Position numbers and translations under genes: made by a program. Source: Cryptomeria japonica (Eukaryota; Streptophyta; Pinopsida; Cupressales; Cupressaceae). Taken from it: a DNA stretch of 64,000 nucleotides. Of this stretch, positions 22,430 through 35,000 are shown piece by piece (positions within the stretch are counted from its first letter, which is position 1; every line of letters begins with the position of its first letter). The stretch lies in the NCBI RefSeq assembly GCF_030272615.1, contig NC_081408.1, positions 622,168,476 to 622,232,475 on the forward strand, in the 5' to 3' direction. The notes beneath the pieces are model-generated. The model was not told where the DNA came from. It ran no database searches and saw only the letters and a program-made list of their open reading frames with translations.

Positions 22430-22735
22430 GAGAAACTTGATGTTCTCCAGTGTCGAGAGAAATTATCGACAGTGCGTCATTTAGTTCCAGAGCTGACCCG
22501 GGCAAAGATTAGACACATAGATGCATGTGGTTTACTCCATTTGTTGTATATGCCTAAGATTATGCATAGTAGAGGATTATTGACAGCGTTAGTCGAGAGA
22601 TGACACAGCGAGCATAACACTTTCCACCTTCATACGGGTGAGATTAGTGTGACTCTTTGAGGATGTCTATAGGATTTTGCACATCGCAGTGACTGGCAAG
22701 CTAGTGCAGTATGATTTTCAGGATCGGGTTGGGAC

Positions 22736-23797
22736 TGTTAGGTCCCAGAGACAATTGAGAGGGGGGGGTGAATCAGTTGTCAAATAAATTTAAACCAAAC
22801 TCAACTTAACCAACTTAATGCTTAATACCGGTAAACCAGTTTAGTATGTCGGTAGACAGTGTTAATAGTTAATTGCTATACCAGTAAAGATTAATGCATG
22901 AAACATAAACACAAAGTCATCCACAACACAAAACACCAATATTTGTATGTGGAAACCCTGTAAGGGGAAAAACCACGTTGGGAAACCTTACCCACAATCA
23001 GATGATACTACTGCAGATAGTAAGTGTACATAAATGGGGTCTCCACATGCATAAAGGCCAACAACCTAGAGCTCATTGCTCAAACACAAAATGGGAGTCA
23101 CACTGACTACAGTTGGATGGTTAAATCCAATAAGAATGTACTGCACAAAATAGCATCTTCATATGCTGGATTCAGTATTGGTGTAATGCTGATATGCTTC
23201 TAAAAAAACCTAACTTCACCTTCAAATGATGTCTTTGTGTATAGCTCTACTTAATCTCGCATATACCTTCTCACAATTCTTTTTCGCATTCCACACTCGA
23301 TATGACAAATAAGATCTTACATTTATACCATAACCTAAGACCAATTTTAGTAGGTTGGCTCTACAAGATATTACAATAAAAATATTTTACAAACAATATA
23401 ATATCTGATGCAATAACCGATTAAACATGTCAACTGAATTCATTTACAACAATAATAAATCATCTCCATAGTGTGCCATGTTGATCTGGAAAAGATAAAC
23501 CTGCCAGTGTAACCCTAGGTAACCCTGGACCTATTTACCGGTAAAAGCAAATATGCAAATATGATTATACCAATGATTAATTCTTCAAAACAAAGTGTCC
23601 ACACAATGTCTTCAACATTACCAGGTGTCTTCCATATCATTCCAAGTGTCGGTGATCATTATATCGTGCTGGTGAACCATATACCAGTAACTGTGCAATA
23701 GTTACTTGCTTACCAGTGAATGTTGTTGGATCTCCAGAGTGCTAGTGTTTTAGTAGGTGTTAACATCAATGACAAAACCATACCAAAATACCAACAA
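22736..23797 (-). repeat. 3' LTR of element E
   Basis: 1,062 bp, plus-strand ends TGTTAGGTCCC and ATACCAACA. It is the direct partner of 28395-29455. Confidence 0.95.
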
Positions 23798-24184
23798 TCT
23801 CCCCCTTTGGCATTGATGGCAACACAAGATGGAAAACCATCAAAGTGCCAAAAGAGAAATGCCAAAAACCAAAAACCAACAATCTCTCCAAAAAGATCAT
23901 AATCAGAATATAGAGAGTAATAGTCTCTTTCAAACAACAATCTCTCCCCTTGGGATCAACATGTGTTATCCAAAGTTCTCTTAAAAGATAATGTGTTTTT
24001 CCATAGATATCTCTCCCCCTTTGACATCAAATGCCAAAGTTATAATAATAAAACCAAGTTCATATACAAAATACCAATCAATTCAAAATACCAACTACTC
24101 CCCCTGAGAAGTAGCTTCCTCATCAAAGACCAGAGTAAAAGATTTGTCCTTTAGTTCTGTCGGTTGATGACAATCATCAACTAT
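23798..24184 (-). other. Element E polypurine tract and 3' untranslated region
   Basis: CAAAGGGGGAGAT (minus strand, 23810-23798) precedes the LTR. Additional G-runs lie near 24024-24010 (GTCAAAGGGGGAGAGA) and 24107-24094 (CTCAGGGGGAGTAG), at the positions seen in D. Confidence 0.8.
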
Positions 24185-25818
24185 CTAAGTCTCTACCGGT
24201 GGTGGTATGACTCCAAGCTGATCTCTAAGATATTCAAAAGTCTCCTTAGGAAAAGGTTTTGTGAAAATATCTGCAAGTTGTTCTTTAGTATTCACATAAA
24301 CCAGTTTTATCTCCTTTTCTTCAACTTTTTCCCTTAGAAAATTCAGTTTGATAGAAACATGTTTTGTTTCAGAATGTAATACCGGATTCTTGGATATATC
24401 AATTGCTGCAGTGTTATCACAATATATAGTAATAGGTTCCTTGCATTTTACCTTTATGTCTTTCAACATTTGCTTAGCCATAGTACCTATGTATAGTTAG
24501 TTGCTGCTGCAACATATTCTGATTCTGTTGTTGATAAAGATGTACAACTTTGTTTATTACTCAACCAAGAAAATAATCTCTTTCCAAGAAAGAATGCTCC
24601 GCCGGTGGTGCTTTTTCTATCATCCACATCTCCTGCCCAATTTGCATCTATGTATGCACATAGATCAAAATTTTCATCTCTAGGATACCATAATCCAAGA
24701 TTTGTAGTGGCTTGTAAGTACCGGAAAATCTTTTTTACTACTGATTCATGATTTTCCCTAGGATCACTTTGAAATCTAGAAACAATACATACTGCATTCA
24801 TAATATCAGGTCTGGTTTGTGTCAAATACAGTAAACCTCCTATCATAGATTTGTATCTAATTGGATTAACAGGTGTAGATTCATCCCTTTGAGATAATTT
24901 GTCATTTGTAGTCATAGGTGTACTTACTAGTTTAGAGTTCTCCATCCCAAATTTCTTTAGTAACTCTTTCAAGTACTTGGATTGACTCAAAAATATACCT
25001 TTGTCAGTCTGTGAAATTTGCAGTCCTAAAAAGAATTTTATTTCTCCAATCATAGACATTTCAAATTCTTGCTGCATTTTAATAGAAAATTACTTACATA
25101 ATCCATCTTCTCCTCCAAAGATTATATCATCAACGAATACTTCTATAATCAAGACGTCATCGTTAGTTATTTTGTAATATAAATTGCTATCTGCATTTCC
25201 GTTAGTAAAACCAATCTTTAAAAGATACTTATCCAATCTTGCATACCAAGCTCTTGGGGCTTGTTTCAATCCATACAGAGCTTTTCTTAACTTGCAAACC
25301 ATATAATTTTCATCTGTCAAAGAAAATCCATCAGGTTGTTCAATATAGACTTCCTCTTCAAGATCTCCATTCAAGAATGCACATTTAATATCCATTTGAT
25401 AAACTTTGTAGTTCTTGTGAGTTGCAAAAGCCAAGAATAATCTGACTGCCTCAATTCTAGCTACCAGTGCAAAGGTTTCATTGTAATCAACTCCTTCTTT
25501 CTGAGAATATCCCTTACACACTAGTCTTTCTTTATTTCTAACAACCTTACCATCTTCATTAAGTTTGTTTCTAAATACCCATTTGGTTCCAATTACATTT
25601 TTATCTTTAGGTCGGGGAACTAATGTCCAAGTATTATTTTTCTCAATTTTTCCTAATTCTTCTTCCATAGCTTTAATCCAAAATTTATCTTCACATGCCT
25701 CATTAACAGATGATGGTTCAATTTGAGAAATAAGACATACCTCTTCATTTTCCAATCTTCCTCTTGTCATAACTCCTTTAAATTTGTTTCCAATTATCTG
25801 ATCTTCAGAATGATTCAA
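24185..25818 (-). pseudogene. Element E reverse transcriptase and RNase H
   Basis: From the minus-strand N-terminus come KAMEEELGKIEKNNTWTLVP, VIGTKWVFRNKL, RLVCKGYSQ, YQMDIKCAFLNG, ALYGLKQAPRAWYARL and the polymerase box FVDDIIFGG, with Phe in place of the usual Tyr. Then follow the FFLGLQIS and YLTQTRPDI connection, and RNase H with DANWAGD, TTESEY and the DIFTKP box near the end. Stops occur at 25090-25092 and at 24487-24489, the second where D reads TQVLW (CAG to TAG). A 1-nt deletion just after shifts the last 98 codons. It converts element RNA to DNA in the cytoplasmic particle; this copy is inactive. Confidence 0.93.
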
Positions 25819-26841
25819 TCTTACATACTGTGGTGTCTTAGTTTGTTGTTGTTCTTCAATTACTATGGAGTCCTCTGATGATACCAGGGTAACTAGATCT
25901 TCATTCTATGCCGATGGATTTAGTGTAGGTTCATTTGTCACAATTTCTGTTGTCGGTTCAGAGTCTATATACCTTGAAGTTCCTCTGAATTGTTCATCAA
26001 TTTTTACATTTGTGCTCTCAACAATTTTCTACAATCTCTTGTTAAAACATCTATATGCCTTGCTCTTAGATGAATAACCAAGAAATATTCCTTCATCACT
26101 TCTAGGATCAAATTTGCCAATATACTCATCTTTTCTAATATAACATTTACTTCCAAAAATTCTAAAATACTTAAGAGTAGGAGTATTACCAAATCATAGT
26201 TCATGAGGGGTCTTACCAGTTTCACCTTTGATGTGAACTTTGTTGAATGTATAGACCGTTGTGCTAACTACTTATCTCCAATATACATGTGGTAGATTTG
26301 CTTCAGATAACATACTTCTTGTTGCATCCAAGATAGTTTTGTTTTTCCTTTCAACAAATCCATTTTGCTATGGTGTCCGAGGTGCTGATAGTTGTCTTCT
26401 GATTCCATTCACTTCACGGAATGTATTAAAGTCCTTAGATGTGAATTCTCCTCCTTGATCTGATCTTAAACATTTGATTTTCTTACCGGTTTCATTTTCA
26501 ACCATTGCTTTGAACAGTTTGAACTTTCCAAGTGCTTCTGATTTTTCTCTAAGAAAAGTAACCCAACACATTCTAGAATAATCATCAATAATTAGCATGA
26601 AATATCTATCACCTTGTAAGCTTTTAGTTCTAGTTGGACCACATAAATCAGTGTGAATCAAGTCAAGAGCATTATTGGATTTTTCTAGAATATTTTTAAA
26701 ACTAGCTCTAACTTGTTTTCCAAATTGACATTCCTTACAAATTGTATTCTGAGGTTTCACAATTTTAGGTAGATCTCTAACTGCCTTAGAAGTACTGGTC
26801 TTCACCATGCAATCAAAGTTTACATGACAGAGTCTCTTATG
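25819..26841 (-). pseudogene. Element E integrase
   Basis: The zinc-binding H-H-C-C segment is present (HKRLCHVNFD, then CKECQFGKQ). The core has its first Asp in LIHTDLCGPT and its second in LRSDQGGEFTS. The Glu region follows in the same frame after a TAG (26368-26370) that replaces Gln in the PQQNG motif: QNGFVERKNKTI. Downstream are YIGKFDPRSDEGIFLGYSS and YRCFNKRL, the usual copia C-terminal segment. Several further stops lie between 26367 and 25819, including a TGG-to-TGA-type change. Integrase joins element DNA to the host chromosome. Confidence 0.9.
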
Positions 26842-27408
26842 TCATAACCAACTTTCATCTATATGTGCAATCAAGCATGCCTTTTCACTGTTATTCAAAT
26901 GAAAGATATTACCTCTAGTCTGATTACCGGTTGCAATTTCCAAACCAGTTCTATTCATGATTTTGCATTTTCCATTCTTAAATTGTAACTGAAATCCTTT
27001 CTCAACTAATTGACCAACACTTAAAATATTATGCTTTAATCCTTCAACATAGTAGACATTGTCAGTGTTATGCTTACCATCAAGAGATATTGTACCCTTA
27101 CCTTTGATTGAACAGGCTTTGTCATCTCCAAATCTTACTAAACCTCCATTGTGTTCTTGAAAGTTCAATAGTTTACCTTTGTCTCTTGTCATATGATGTG
27201 AGCATCCTGAGTCAATGATCCATTCATATTTTACTTCAACTTTAGCTGCTAGGGCTTGTTCTACCGATTGAGCAGTAGGTACCGGTTGATATTCTATTAT
27301 AGCAACAAAAACCCATCCATTGTCTACTAGATCCTCATCAGAATCATCAGTCACACCTTCATCAACAATGTAACAAGATTTGTCTTTGTTCTTCTTAAAT
27401 CTGTATCT
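26842..27408 (-). pseudogene. Element E aspartic protease and gag-pre-integrase segment
   Basis: WIIDSGCSHHMT holds the catalytic Asp of copia protease. GKGTISLDG, VYYVEGLKHNILSVGQL and the segment leading to the integrase zinc finger follow. It is in the same frame as Gag; one stop (27409-27411) lies upstream and one TGA (26842-26844, Trp position or next to it) downstream. It cleaves the Gag-Pol polyprotein when intact. Confidence 0.9.
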
Positions 27409-28338
27409 CTAATATTCAGGATTAGGCTTGTATATTCTTCTAGCTTCTTCTCTTAGTCTAGCATGTCTATCAGGGCATCTCGAAGCCATATGACCAATCT
27501 TATTGCAGTTAAAACATTTAAAGGGTGCTTTATCTTCATACTTACTTCCAATAGGACCTTTTGGCATTTTCCTTGCAAATAGTGCTTCAAGTTCTTCAAG
27601 TTCTTCATTCTCCTTCCTAGTTTCTTCAAGTTCTCTTGTATAAAAGGCTTTCCAATTTGACTTGTCAAATGATGGAGCAGATGATGTTGATGCTTTAAAG
27701 GCCAAATCTATCTTTATAGTAGCAACAGGACCAAATTCCTCAATTTCAAAAGCTGAAAGTTTTCTAATCAATGTATCCCTAGTTATTGATGTATTAGGCA
27801 TTGTTCTCAACTCATTTATAGTAGTAACCTTCATTTTATATGCCAGTGGCAAACCTCTTAAGATTTTTGAAATAATTTCATCCTCACTCAAGGTTCCTCC
27901 ACAACATTTAATACCCAAAACAATTTCATTTACTCTTTCCATAAAAGAAAAAATCCTTTCATCTTCTTCCATTTTCAGATGTTCATACCTGACTCGGAAG
28001 CTTTCAAGTTTTGCAATCTTGACTGTGGAATCTCCTTCATTCAGTGTTTCCAAATGATCCCAAATAGCTTTAGCAATAGATCTATCTGATAATCCCATGA
28101 TTTGTTGATCTGATAAGGCACTCAAAAGTGCTTATCTTCCTTTGTAATCATTCTCCTCATCTTTAGCTAAGGTAGTTGGAGTAGTCTGACCAGCTACAAC
28201 AACAGTATAACCATTCTTTGTAACTTCCCAGATGTCTTTACCAATACAATTCAGATGTGTCTCCATTCTGATCTTCCATATTCCATAGTTGGTTCCATCA
28301 AGTTTAGGACTATCCTTCATGAAATAATTAGTAGTCAT
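27409..28338 (-). pseudogene. Element E Gag (UBN2 type) with one zinc knuckle
   Basis: ATG at 28338 is followed by KLDGTNYGIWKIRMETHL, the standard start of copia Gag. The UBN2 core spans about 28125-27700 (AKAIWDHLETL, FSFMERVNEI, ILRGLPLAYKM). Then come a Glu-rich coiled-coil stretch and one CCHC knuckle, CFNCNKIGHMASRC (about 27516-27475). A single TAA at 28132-28134 interrupts the frame; otherwise it is open to 27409. It forms the virus-like particle and binds element RNA. Confidence 0.93.
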
Positions 28339-28394
28339 TGGATCTCCTCAAGTTGTTAAACTTCTACAAAAGAGGACTAAGCTCTGATACCAAT
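28339..28394 (-). other. Element E primer-binding site and leader
   Basis: Minus strand TGGTATCAGAGC (28392-28381) is a perfect iMet primer site 2 nt from the LTR. The short leader then reads GAAGTTTAACAACTTGAGGA before the Gag ATG, nearly the same as in element A. Confidence 0.95.
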
Positions 28395-29455
28395 TGTTAG
28401 GTCCCAAAGATAACTGAGAGGGGGGGGTGAATCAGTTGTCAAATAAATTTAAACCAAAATCAACTTAACCAACTTAATGCTTAATACCGGTAAACCAGTT
28501 TAGTACGGCAATAGACAGTGTTAACAGTTAATTGCTATACCGGTAAAGATTAATGCATGAAACATAAACACAAAGTCATCCACAACACAAAACACCAATA
28601 TTTGTACATGGAAACCCTGTAAGGGGAAAAACCATGGTGGGAAACCTTACCCACAATCAAATGATACTACTACAGATAGTAAGTGTACATAAATGGGGTT
28701 TGCACATGCAGAAAGGCCAACAGCCTGGAGCTCACTGCTCAAACACAAAATGGGAGTCACACTGACTACAGTTGGATGGTTAAATCCAATAAGAATGTAT
28801 TGCACAAAATAGCATCTTCATATGCTAGATTCAGTACCGGTGTAATGCTGATATGCTTCTACAAAAACCTAACTTCACCTTCAAATGATGTCTCTATGTA
28901 TTGCTCTACTTAATCTCGCATATACCTTCTCACAATTCTTTTTCGCATTCCACACTCGATCTTACAAATAAGATCTTACATTTATACCATAACCTAAGAC
29001 CAATTTTAGTAGGTCAGCTCTACAAGATATTACAATAAAAACATTTTACAAACAATATAATATCTGATGCAATAACTGATTAAACATGTTGACTTAATGC
29101 ATTTACAACAATAATAAATCATCTCCATAGCGTGCCATGCTGATCTAGGAAAGATAAACCTGCCGATGTAACCCTAGGTAACCCTGGACCTATTTGCCGG
29201 TAAAAGCAAATATGTAAATATGATTATACCAATGATTAATTCTTCAAAACAAAGTGTCCACATGATGCCTTCGACATTACTAGGTGTCTTCCATATCATT
29301 CCAAGTGCTGGTGATCATTATATCCTGCTGGTGAACCATATACCAGTAACTGTGCAATAGTTACTTGCTTGCCGATGAATGCTGCTGGATCTCTAGAGTG
29401 CTAGCATTTTAGTAGGTGTTGACATCAATGACAAAACCATACCAAAATACCAATA
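28395..29455 (-). repeat. 5' LTR of element E
   Basis: 1,061 bp, plus-strand ends TGTTAGGTCCC and ACCAATA (the last C is changed to T). Direct partner of 22736-23797. The target duplication gggac follows at 29456. Confidence 0.95.
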
Positions 29456-29460
29456 GGGAC

Positions 29461-31303
29461 AGAGGCTTGCAGAGTCATGTTTGCTGATGAGATCATTGGT
29501 AGAGGAGAGATTTGATGTGTAGATATGGTGATGTATTACGAGGCTCTTCCCATTATTCTTGTTAGTTTGATTGGAGGATTTATTTGTCCTAATAGGAGAT
29601 CATGAGGTGTTTCTGTTGGATGGGGTGAGATTCTCTTGAGTATGATGATGCATCATACTCAATATGCTTGGGGTGTTTGCATGCTGGCACATTTATATCA
29701 TGATCTTCATCAGGTAGTGTATGATGAGAGTGCAAGTTTGTCCATAGGATGCACTTTATTGCAGATCTGGTGCTGGGAGCATATTGATATTACGTGCCCT
29801 ATCCATCACAGAGTTCATGGAAAGAGGCAGCCATATGTATATTTTTATGTAGGTATCCTTACTCAACATAAGCTGGGTAAGATGGAGTATGGGTGTTGGG
29901 TGCTTGATTCATTGGATAGTATTACTTGGAGACCATATGTTGATTGTGAGCCATGGATAGATGATGTACAGACCTTACCATTTATTATGCAGAGTAGATA
30001 TCTCATTGGTCAAACTCCTTACATTGTTGAGCGACAGTTGACTAGTCGCATTTTGAGATAGTTTGGTATGACCCATCCTATGCCTACTGGTGTGACGATA
30101 TATGCTTGGCATTACAAAGATAGATGAGATTGGGGACCTTCATTATCTTTTGAGATTTCCCATGCAGAGTTTGTTGCTACTCTGAGAGTGTCTTATGATA
30201 TGAGATTGCACATTCTTGATACTGGGGTTACTACAGACTATGCTCAGTACATATTAGCTCACCCATTTCCTCGCTTTATTGATCCAACAGATCCTCCTCT
30301 CAGCTCAGGAGATGAGGATGATGACTTAGATGATCTAGTTTTTAGGAGATGGAGATGGAGACGAGAGATTAGAGTTGCTCATGAGGCTGGGGGAGGTGGA
30401 GATGAGGGTGGGGATGGAGGTGGTGGTGGTGGTGGTAGGAGACCTAGACGGAGGGGTGGTCGACTGAGAGTCTATGGAGGACCATTTGGACTGGCTGGCA
30501 AGATTGAGAGAGAACGTCCTATGGGTGGGAGAGATGTTGGATGGATTGGGAGGGAGCATGGTAGGATAGGTATGAGATCACTGAGAGGGTTGCCATTGGC
30601 AGGAGGCAGGGTGAGTGGATTGGATGGGGGTTGCAGGAGAGGTATTGATTTTGGACAGATTCAGCCAGACCCTAGGGTTATTGCATCTCATGGTGGAGAT
30701 GATGAGGATCCTGAGGATCATGTTCCCTTGATTAGATGATGGGTTTGAAGACTTACTTGGACTGAGATTCTAGCAGTTGGACAGGTTGGTGGTGAGGGGA
30801 TTGGGGTTCATACACCACAATAGGATTTACCAGAGCAGGATGCACCAGTGCATGATATGCCAGAGTAGGATGCATCGAAGCATGATGTGCCAAGGTAGGA
30901 TACCATTGACAGTCTAAGAGTGCAGATTGAGCAACTTTGAGTATAGGTGTAGACTCTTATGACTGAGAGGGATAGAGTTGTTAGGAGACAACATGATACT
31001 CAAGGCCTTCTTAATCACATTCAGCAGGTTGGATCAGGTACTCTCTCGGCTGACACTGTTAGAGCATTATTTCAGGCTGGGAAGGAGACTTCCTATTGGC
31101 GATGATGATATGAGGAGACAGTTACAGAGAGCCAAAGAGCAGGTAGTTATCATACCACCATGTTGATGGATACTAGAAGTGGTGGGGTCATGGGACCTCC
31201 TCAGAGGAGTGGTGATCATGGGAGATGGGCATCTAGAGGATCTTCTTGCCCACAACCATAGAGATGGACAAAGTTAGGTGGTAGTGGTACAGGACAGCCG
31301 TGA
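29461..31303 (+). pseudogene. PMD gene of element G: remainder of exon 2
   Basis: Continues the PMD frame after the copia insertion. YAWGVCMLAHLYHDLHQVVY, then CTLLQIWCWEHI, RYLIGQTPYIVERQL and HPFPRFIDP align with element F's YAWGPCVLAHLYYELHQFVY, RYLIG, TPYILERQL and HPFPRLTDP. An acidic stretch and a long Gly/Arg-rich tail (30370-30700) follow. Near 31085 KETSYWR matches F's GEEISYWRD at the start of the C-terminal region. Stops (for example near 29512, 29611, 30059 and 30737) make it non-functional. The matching domain order in two diverged elements shows that a real protein was once encoded. Confidence 0.75.
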
Positions 31304-32062
31304 CTTGATTTGTATTTGATGAGGCATTTGTATTGTTTATCTAATATCATTGTATAGACTTTTATTGTTTTATGATGATCTATATGCAGACATGGACTCT
31401 AAATGATGATGATTTATATGCATGTTACTCTATTTGATGATGATATATATGCTTTGATTTTATGGATGCAGTGATTATATGGATGATGTTTCTTTATGCA
31501 TGTTATTCTATTTGATGATGATATGGATGCAATGATTATGATCACTATCTTAAATGATGCAAATGCAATGATCTATATGGAATGCAAATGAATGATTGAT
31601 TTTTTTTTGATGATGATGCAAATGATCTATATGAAATGTTTTTGTATTTTTATATGTAATGTTTATAATGATTATGAATCTAAGTGTAAAGATGCAACTA
31701 AATGATCTAAAATGAAATGATAATGCAAACTAATGCAATTAAATGAAATGGATAATGATTTAAAATGATTCTAAAATGAATGCACCTATAATGATTAAAT
31801 CCAAATTGTGTTTGTTTGTCCAAGTATACTCAATCTTTATTTATGACCATTGATCTATTAATGAAATGATATGCTTATAATGCAGCTGACCATGAATGCT
31901 TATAATGTAACTGAATAATGAGCTAATCTAAAATGATCTAACTAAACATTGTACTGCTATTCTTCATATGTTATCTTGTAATAGTGCTTTGATTTCATCA
32001 TTGAGCTTTAAAATGTTGTAAGAAAATACAAGCAACTTGACATAATGATTCAAGATGACCTA
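31304..32062 (+). repeat. ATG/GAT-rich low-complexity tract of element G
   Basis: Dense in GATGATG, ATGCAATGAT and AAATGATC words, with no frame. The matching place in F, just beyond the PMD 3' end (52130-52440), is CAT-rich, that is, the same words on the other strand. It probably holds the PMD 3' untranslated region and spacer. Confidence 0.6.
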
Positions 32063-32067
32063 AGTAT

Positions 32068-35000
32068 TGTAGTACCCCTGCCCTAATCAATTTCTAATCT
32101 TGATTTAATCTTGGTTAGTTTATCTTAATATAATGTTATAGTCAGATGTTTGATTTAATGCATAGCTGTTGATATGGTTTTCACTCTAGTTGTATGCAAG
32201 TTGTTTAGTGTTCCTATTTCGTGGTATTAATATCGAGCTAATGCTTTCATTAAGTTTATATAAGTATGCTTGTATGACTCTTGGTTGCAGGAGATTTCAG
32301 GTACAACGCCGCATGAGTGCGAGGTTCGTCTTCACCTGGATGTGCAGGTTTGAGTGTACCTCTTTAATCCTTAGAGTTGGATTAGGTGGTCGTAAGACCC
32401 TAGTGGACCATAGTCGTGCTCAAGTGAGCATCATCAGTCGTCATCGGTATTCCCTTTTTGTTTGGGTTTGCGAGTCATCTGTCTGGTTGACTTTCTTGGT
32501 TTGCGTGCTTGGTGTGTATGGTTAAATTGATTAATTAGTCCTTAGTGTTTGATATGATTAAATATGTGTTTGCGCATTAAAGATTATGGACTAGATTAAA
32601 TAGGATCTCTTTATGTTATTTATCGTTAATATTGGATTGCTCGTCTTAAATTGGGAGTACGTTCAATTAAATGGTTGATTTTGAATATTAAATGCATTTT
32701 GTATATGTTGTTGAAAAAGGAAGATTTAAATTTAATTACAATAGAATTAATTTAATCTTTTGGCATTTTGAAATAGAAAGGGTAGATTTCAGTTGAGTGA
32801 GAAAATCAATTTTAAATGGGAAAAACAATTTAATTTGTTGATATAGTTGGAAAATAGTAATTTTGGGAATTATTTTTAAATAAAAATTTTAATTCCAAAA
32901 AAATGAAATTTTGGTCAACTCTTCCTTATAACCTAGACTTTTGGAAAATTTTGAGGATGGATATTTTTGGAAAAATGTTTGTTGAAAAAAAAGATATTTT
33001 GGAGGAAGGATTTTTGGGGGTTTTGGGAGGAAGAAGTTCTTCTGGATCTTGCAGGTTGGGCTCTTCTTCAAGCTATTCTAGGAATGTGTATGGAGGTAGG
33101 AATTACCTTATTTGTCTTCTTGTTGCCATCGAAATGGGCTGTTGGTTGAATGAAAATTGCTTGTTGTTAAAAATCCAATCTTTTAAAATTGATTTCAAAT
33201 TTAATTTTTGGATTTGTGGGTTTTAGAACTATGCTTATTAGCTTGTGTTCTTCACCAAAATTTACATGGTGGAATCATTGTGATGAAAATGGTTATTTTT
33301 GGCCCAATTTGGGTTTTGCTGGAAATTTATTTGAGGTTTTTGTTATTCTTCAATTCATGTTGGGTGTTTGAAACCCATTTGTGATGGAAGGAAGTATACC
33401 CATCAAAGAAATAAAATATATATGAAACCAAAACATATTTCCTTTAAACCTGTTTTATGGCAAATAAAAAAAAAATGAGATTAAAACCATTCTTTTTGTT
33501 TATTTCAAAATTTATAAATCGAAATTATAAAAAAAAAAATGATGTGTTTTGGGGTTGGAGGGCGGGGAGTGGAGCTCCACCCGCCTCCTCCTCCCCTTCC
33601 CTCGTGTGAGTTGCAGCTCGCGGTGGCTACAGGCTCACTGCGGTGGCCGCAGGGCGCCGCGGAACTTGCGTCCACCATAGTGGCGCTGCCTGCGTGGGTT
33701 CTCCTGTGGCTGGGGTTTGGGCCGCCCAACCCCCGCGTTGGGAGGTGGGCCCGGCCTTCACCGCCCTCCATTTAAATATTGTTTTCTTGTTAGTTTTTAA
33801 AAATGTTTTTTTTTAATGTATTTTTTTTATTATTCAAAAAAAAAATACCTATAATATTTTAATATTATTTTATGGTAAATTTCATTTAGGTTTTTAATTA
33901 TGATTAATGTGGCATAATTATAATTAATGATAAATTTGATATTAATTAATTGTATAATGGAATTTATACGTTAATTAATATTCAATTTCGTTTTATGATT
34001 AACGCACTTTTCTAATTAAAGCCTAGCATTGCTAATTTTGCAATTAATTATTAATTGGTTAGATTTTGATTAATCTTGGATAAAAAAATATATACCTTAA
34101 TTAATAGCTCATTTGGGTATTTGTCTGATTGAGGAAGTATTGTTTTGATAATAGGATATTATTGGAAGATGGTTGGAATATGAGATGTTTACTAATTGAT
34201 TATGTTAAATAGTACTTTATTCAAGAATATATATATTGTTCGAAGACTTTAATGTTATAGGCCATCTGGAAATATTAGAAATGAATATTTAACCCTTGGA
34301 CATTATGAATTTAAACGATGTGCTTTTGGAAATTTAATTAAGTATCATTTGGGAAAATTGTTTAGTTACGGATATTCTCATTTAGTAAAATGAATGGTTA
34401 ATTTATATTTTTCGTATGTTGAGAAATAGACAATGGTACTATTGCAAATTGTGATATTGTATTCTCTTTGCAATGATGATTTCCTGCTAGTGTATTTTTG
34501 GAAACATAGATCATGTAGAAAACTTGATCGACCTTTATTGGTTTAATCAATATGAGGAAATATTGTCTTTTCCGGTTATTGCCTTTGCGAGTTTAATTTC
34601 TGTATTCGCTTTTTCTTATGAATGGCAAGTCGTGCTTTGTTTGATAGGACCCTGTCGTATGGATTGATTTGGGGTACCTGTTTTAGTCCTCGGTTCCGAG
34701 TTGACTATTGTTTTATGGTAGTGTCGTATTTGGTCATATCCTTTGTGTGGGTGTCGAATGATGATTCGTGGTTGACCATAGTTGGTTAGGTCTCTAGTTA
34801 GAGTACTGTTAGTAAGTGTACCACTTTTGAGTCATGTTTGACCAGATGGTTGTTCCCTCCTTTTTGAACTCCGTTCGTCTATCCATGTGTATTTCTTGGT
34901 TTTTGAGTTCGTCGAGTATAGTCTAGTGTCGTATGGGAAAGTGGCTTTTGATTGGGGGCCACACCCAAAGTGGCTATTGGGTAACCCATCGAAAGTGAGT

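Larger units (their letters stand above)
21532..22735 (+). pseudogene. PMD gene of element G: exon 1, intron, and start of exon 2
   Basis: This is a plant mobile domain gene running against G's gag-pol. Exon 1 (21532-21606, 25 codons) contains HKFEHVRHYQRPVEYGYP and ends before a donor GTAGGT. The intron is 21607-22429 and ends TTTGATAG. Exon 2 opens at 22430 in phase 0 with EKLDVLQCREKLSTV, matching F's EYLPMLESRERFLST. Then come GLLTALVER, HSEHNTFHL and the DVYRIL segment typical of PMD. A TGA (22601-22603) follows GLLTALVER, at the same codon as in F, and a 1-nt shift lies near 22659. Copia element E interrupts the exon after 22735. PMD proteins such as Arabidopsis MAIN and MAIL1 act in gene silencing and genome stability; the role of transposon-borne copies is unknown. 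Confidence 0.75.
22736..29455 (-). mobile_element. Element E: near-complete Ty1/copia retrotransposon inserted in G's PMD exon
   Basis: Bounded by LTRs 22736-23797 and 28395-29455, with a perfect 5-bp target duplication gggac (22731-22735 and 29456-29460). The minus strand carries primer site, Gag, protease, integrase, reverse transcriptase and RNase H in copia order, then a purine tract. Gag-pol lies in one frame from 28338 to about 24487, broken by about ten single stop codons; one frameshift follows. By eye the two LTRs differ at some 5-6% of positions. E is therefore older than F and is inactive. Confidence 0.95.

Noticed and set aside
29636-30739. Stand-alone plant genes at 29636-30061 and 30188-30739
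   Set aside because: Both are pieces of exon 2 of the G PMD gene, in the same frame and separated only by point stops.
33539-33775. Open frame in the GC-rich island as a small gene
   Set aside because: The composition is Pro/Gly-rich in several frames on both strands at once, the start is not shared by the partner LTR (57520), and no domain is seen.
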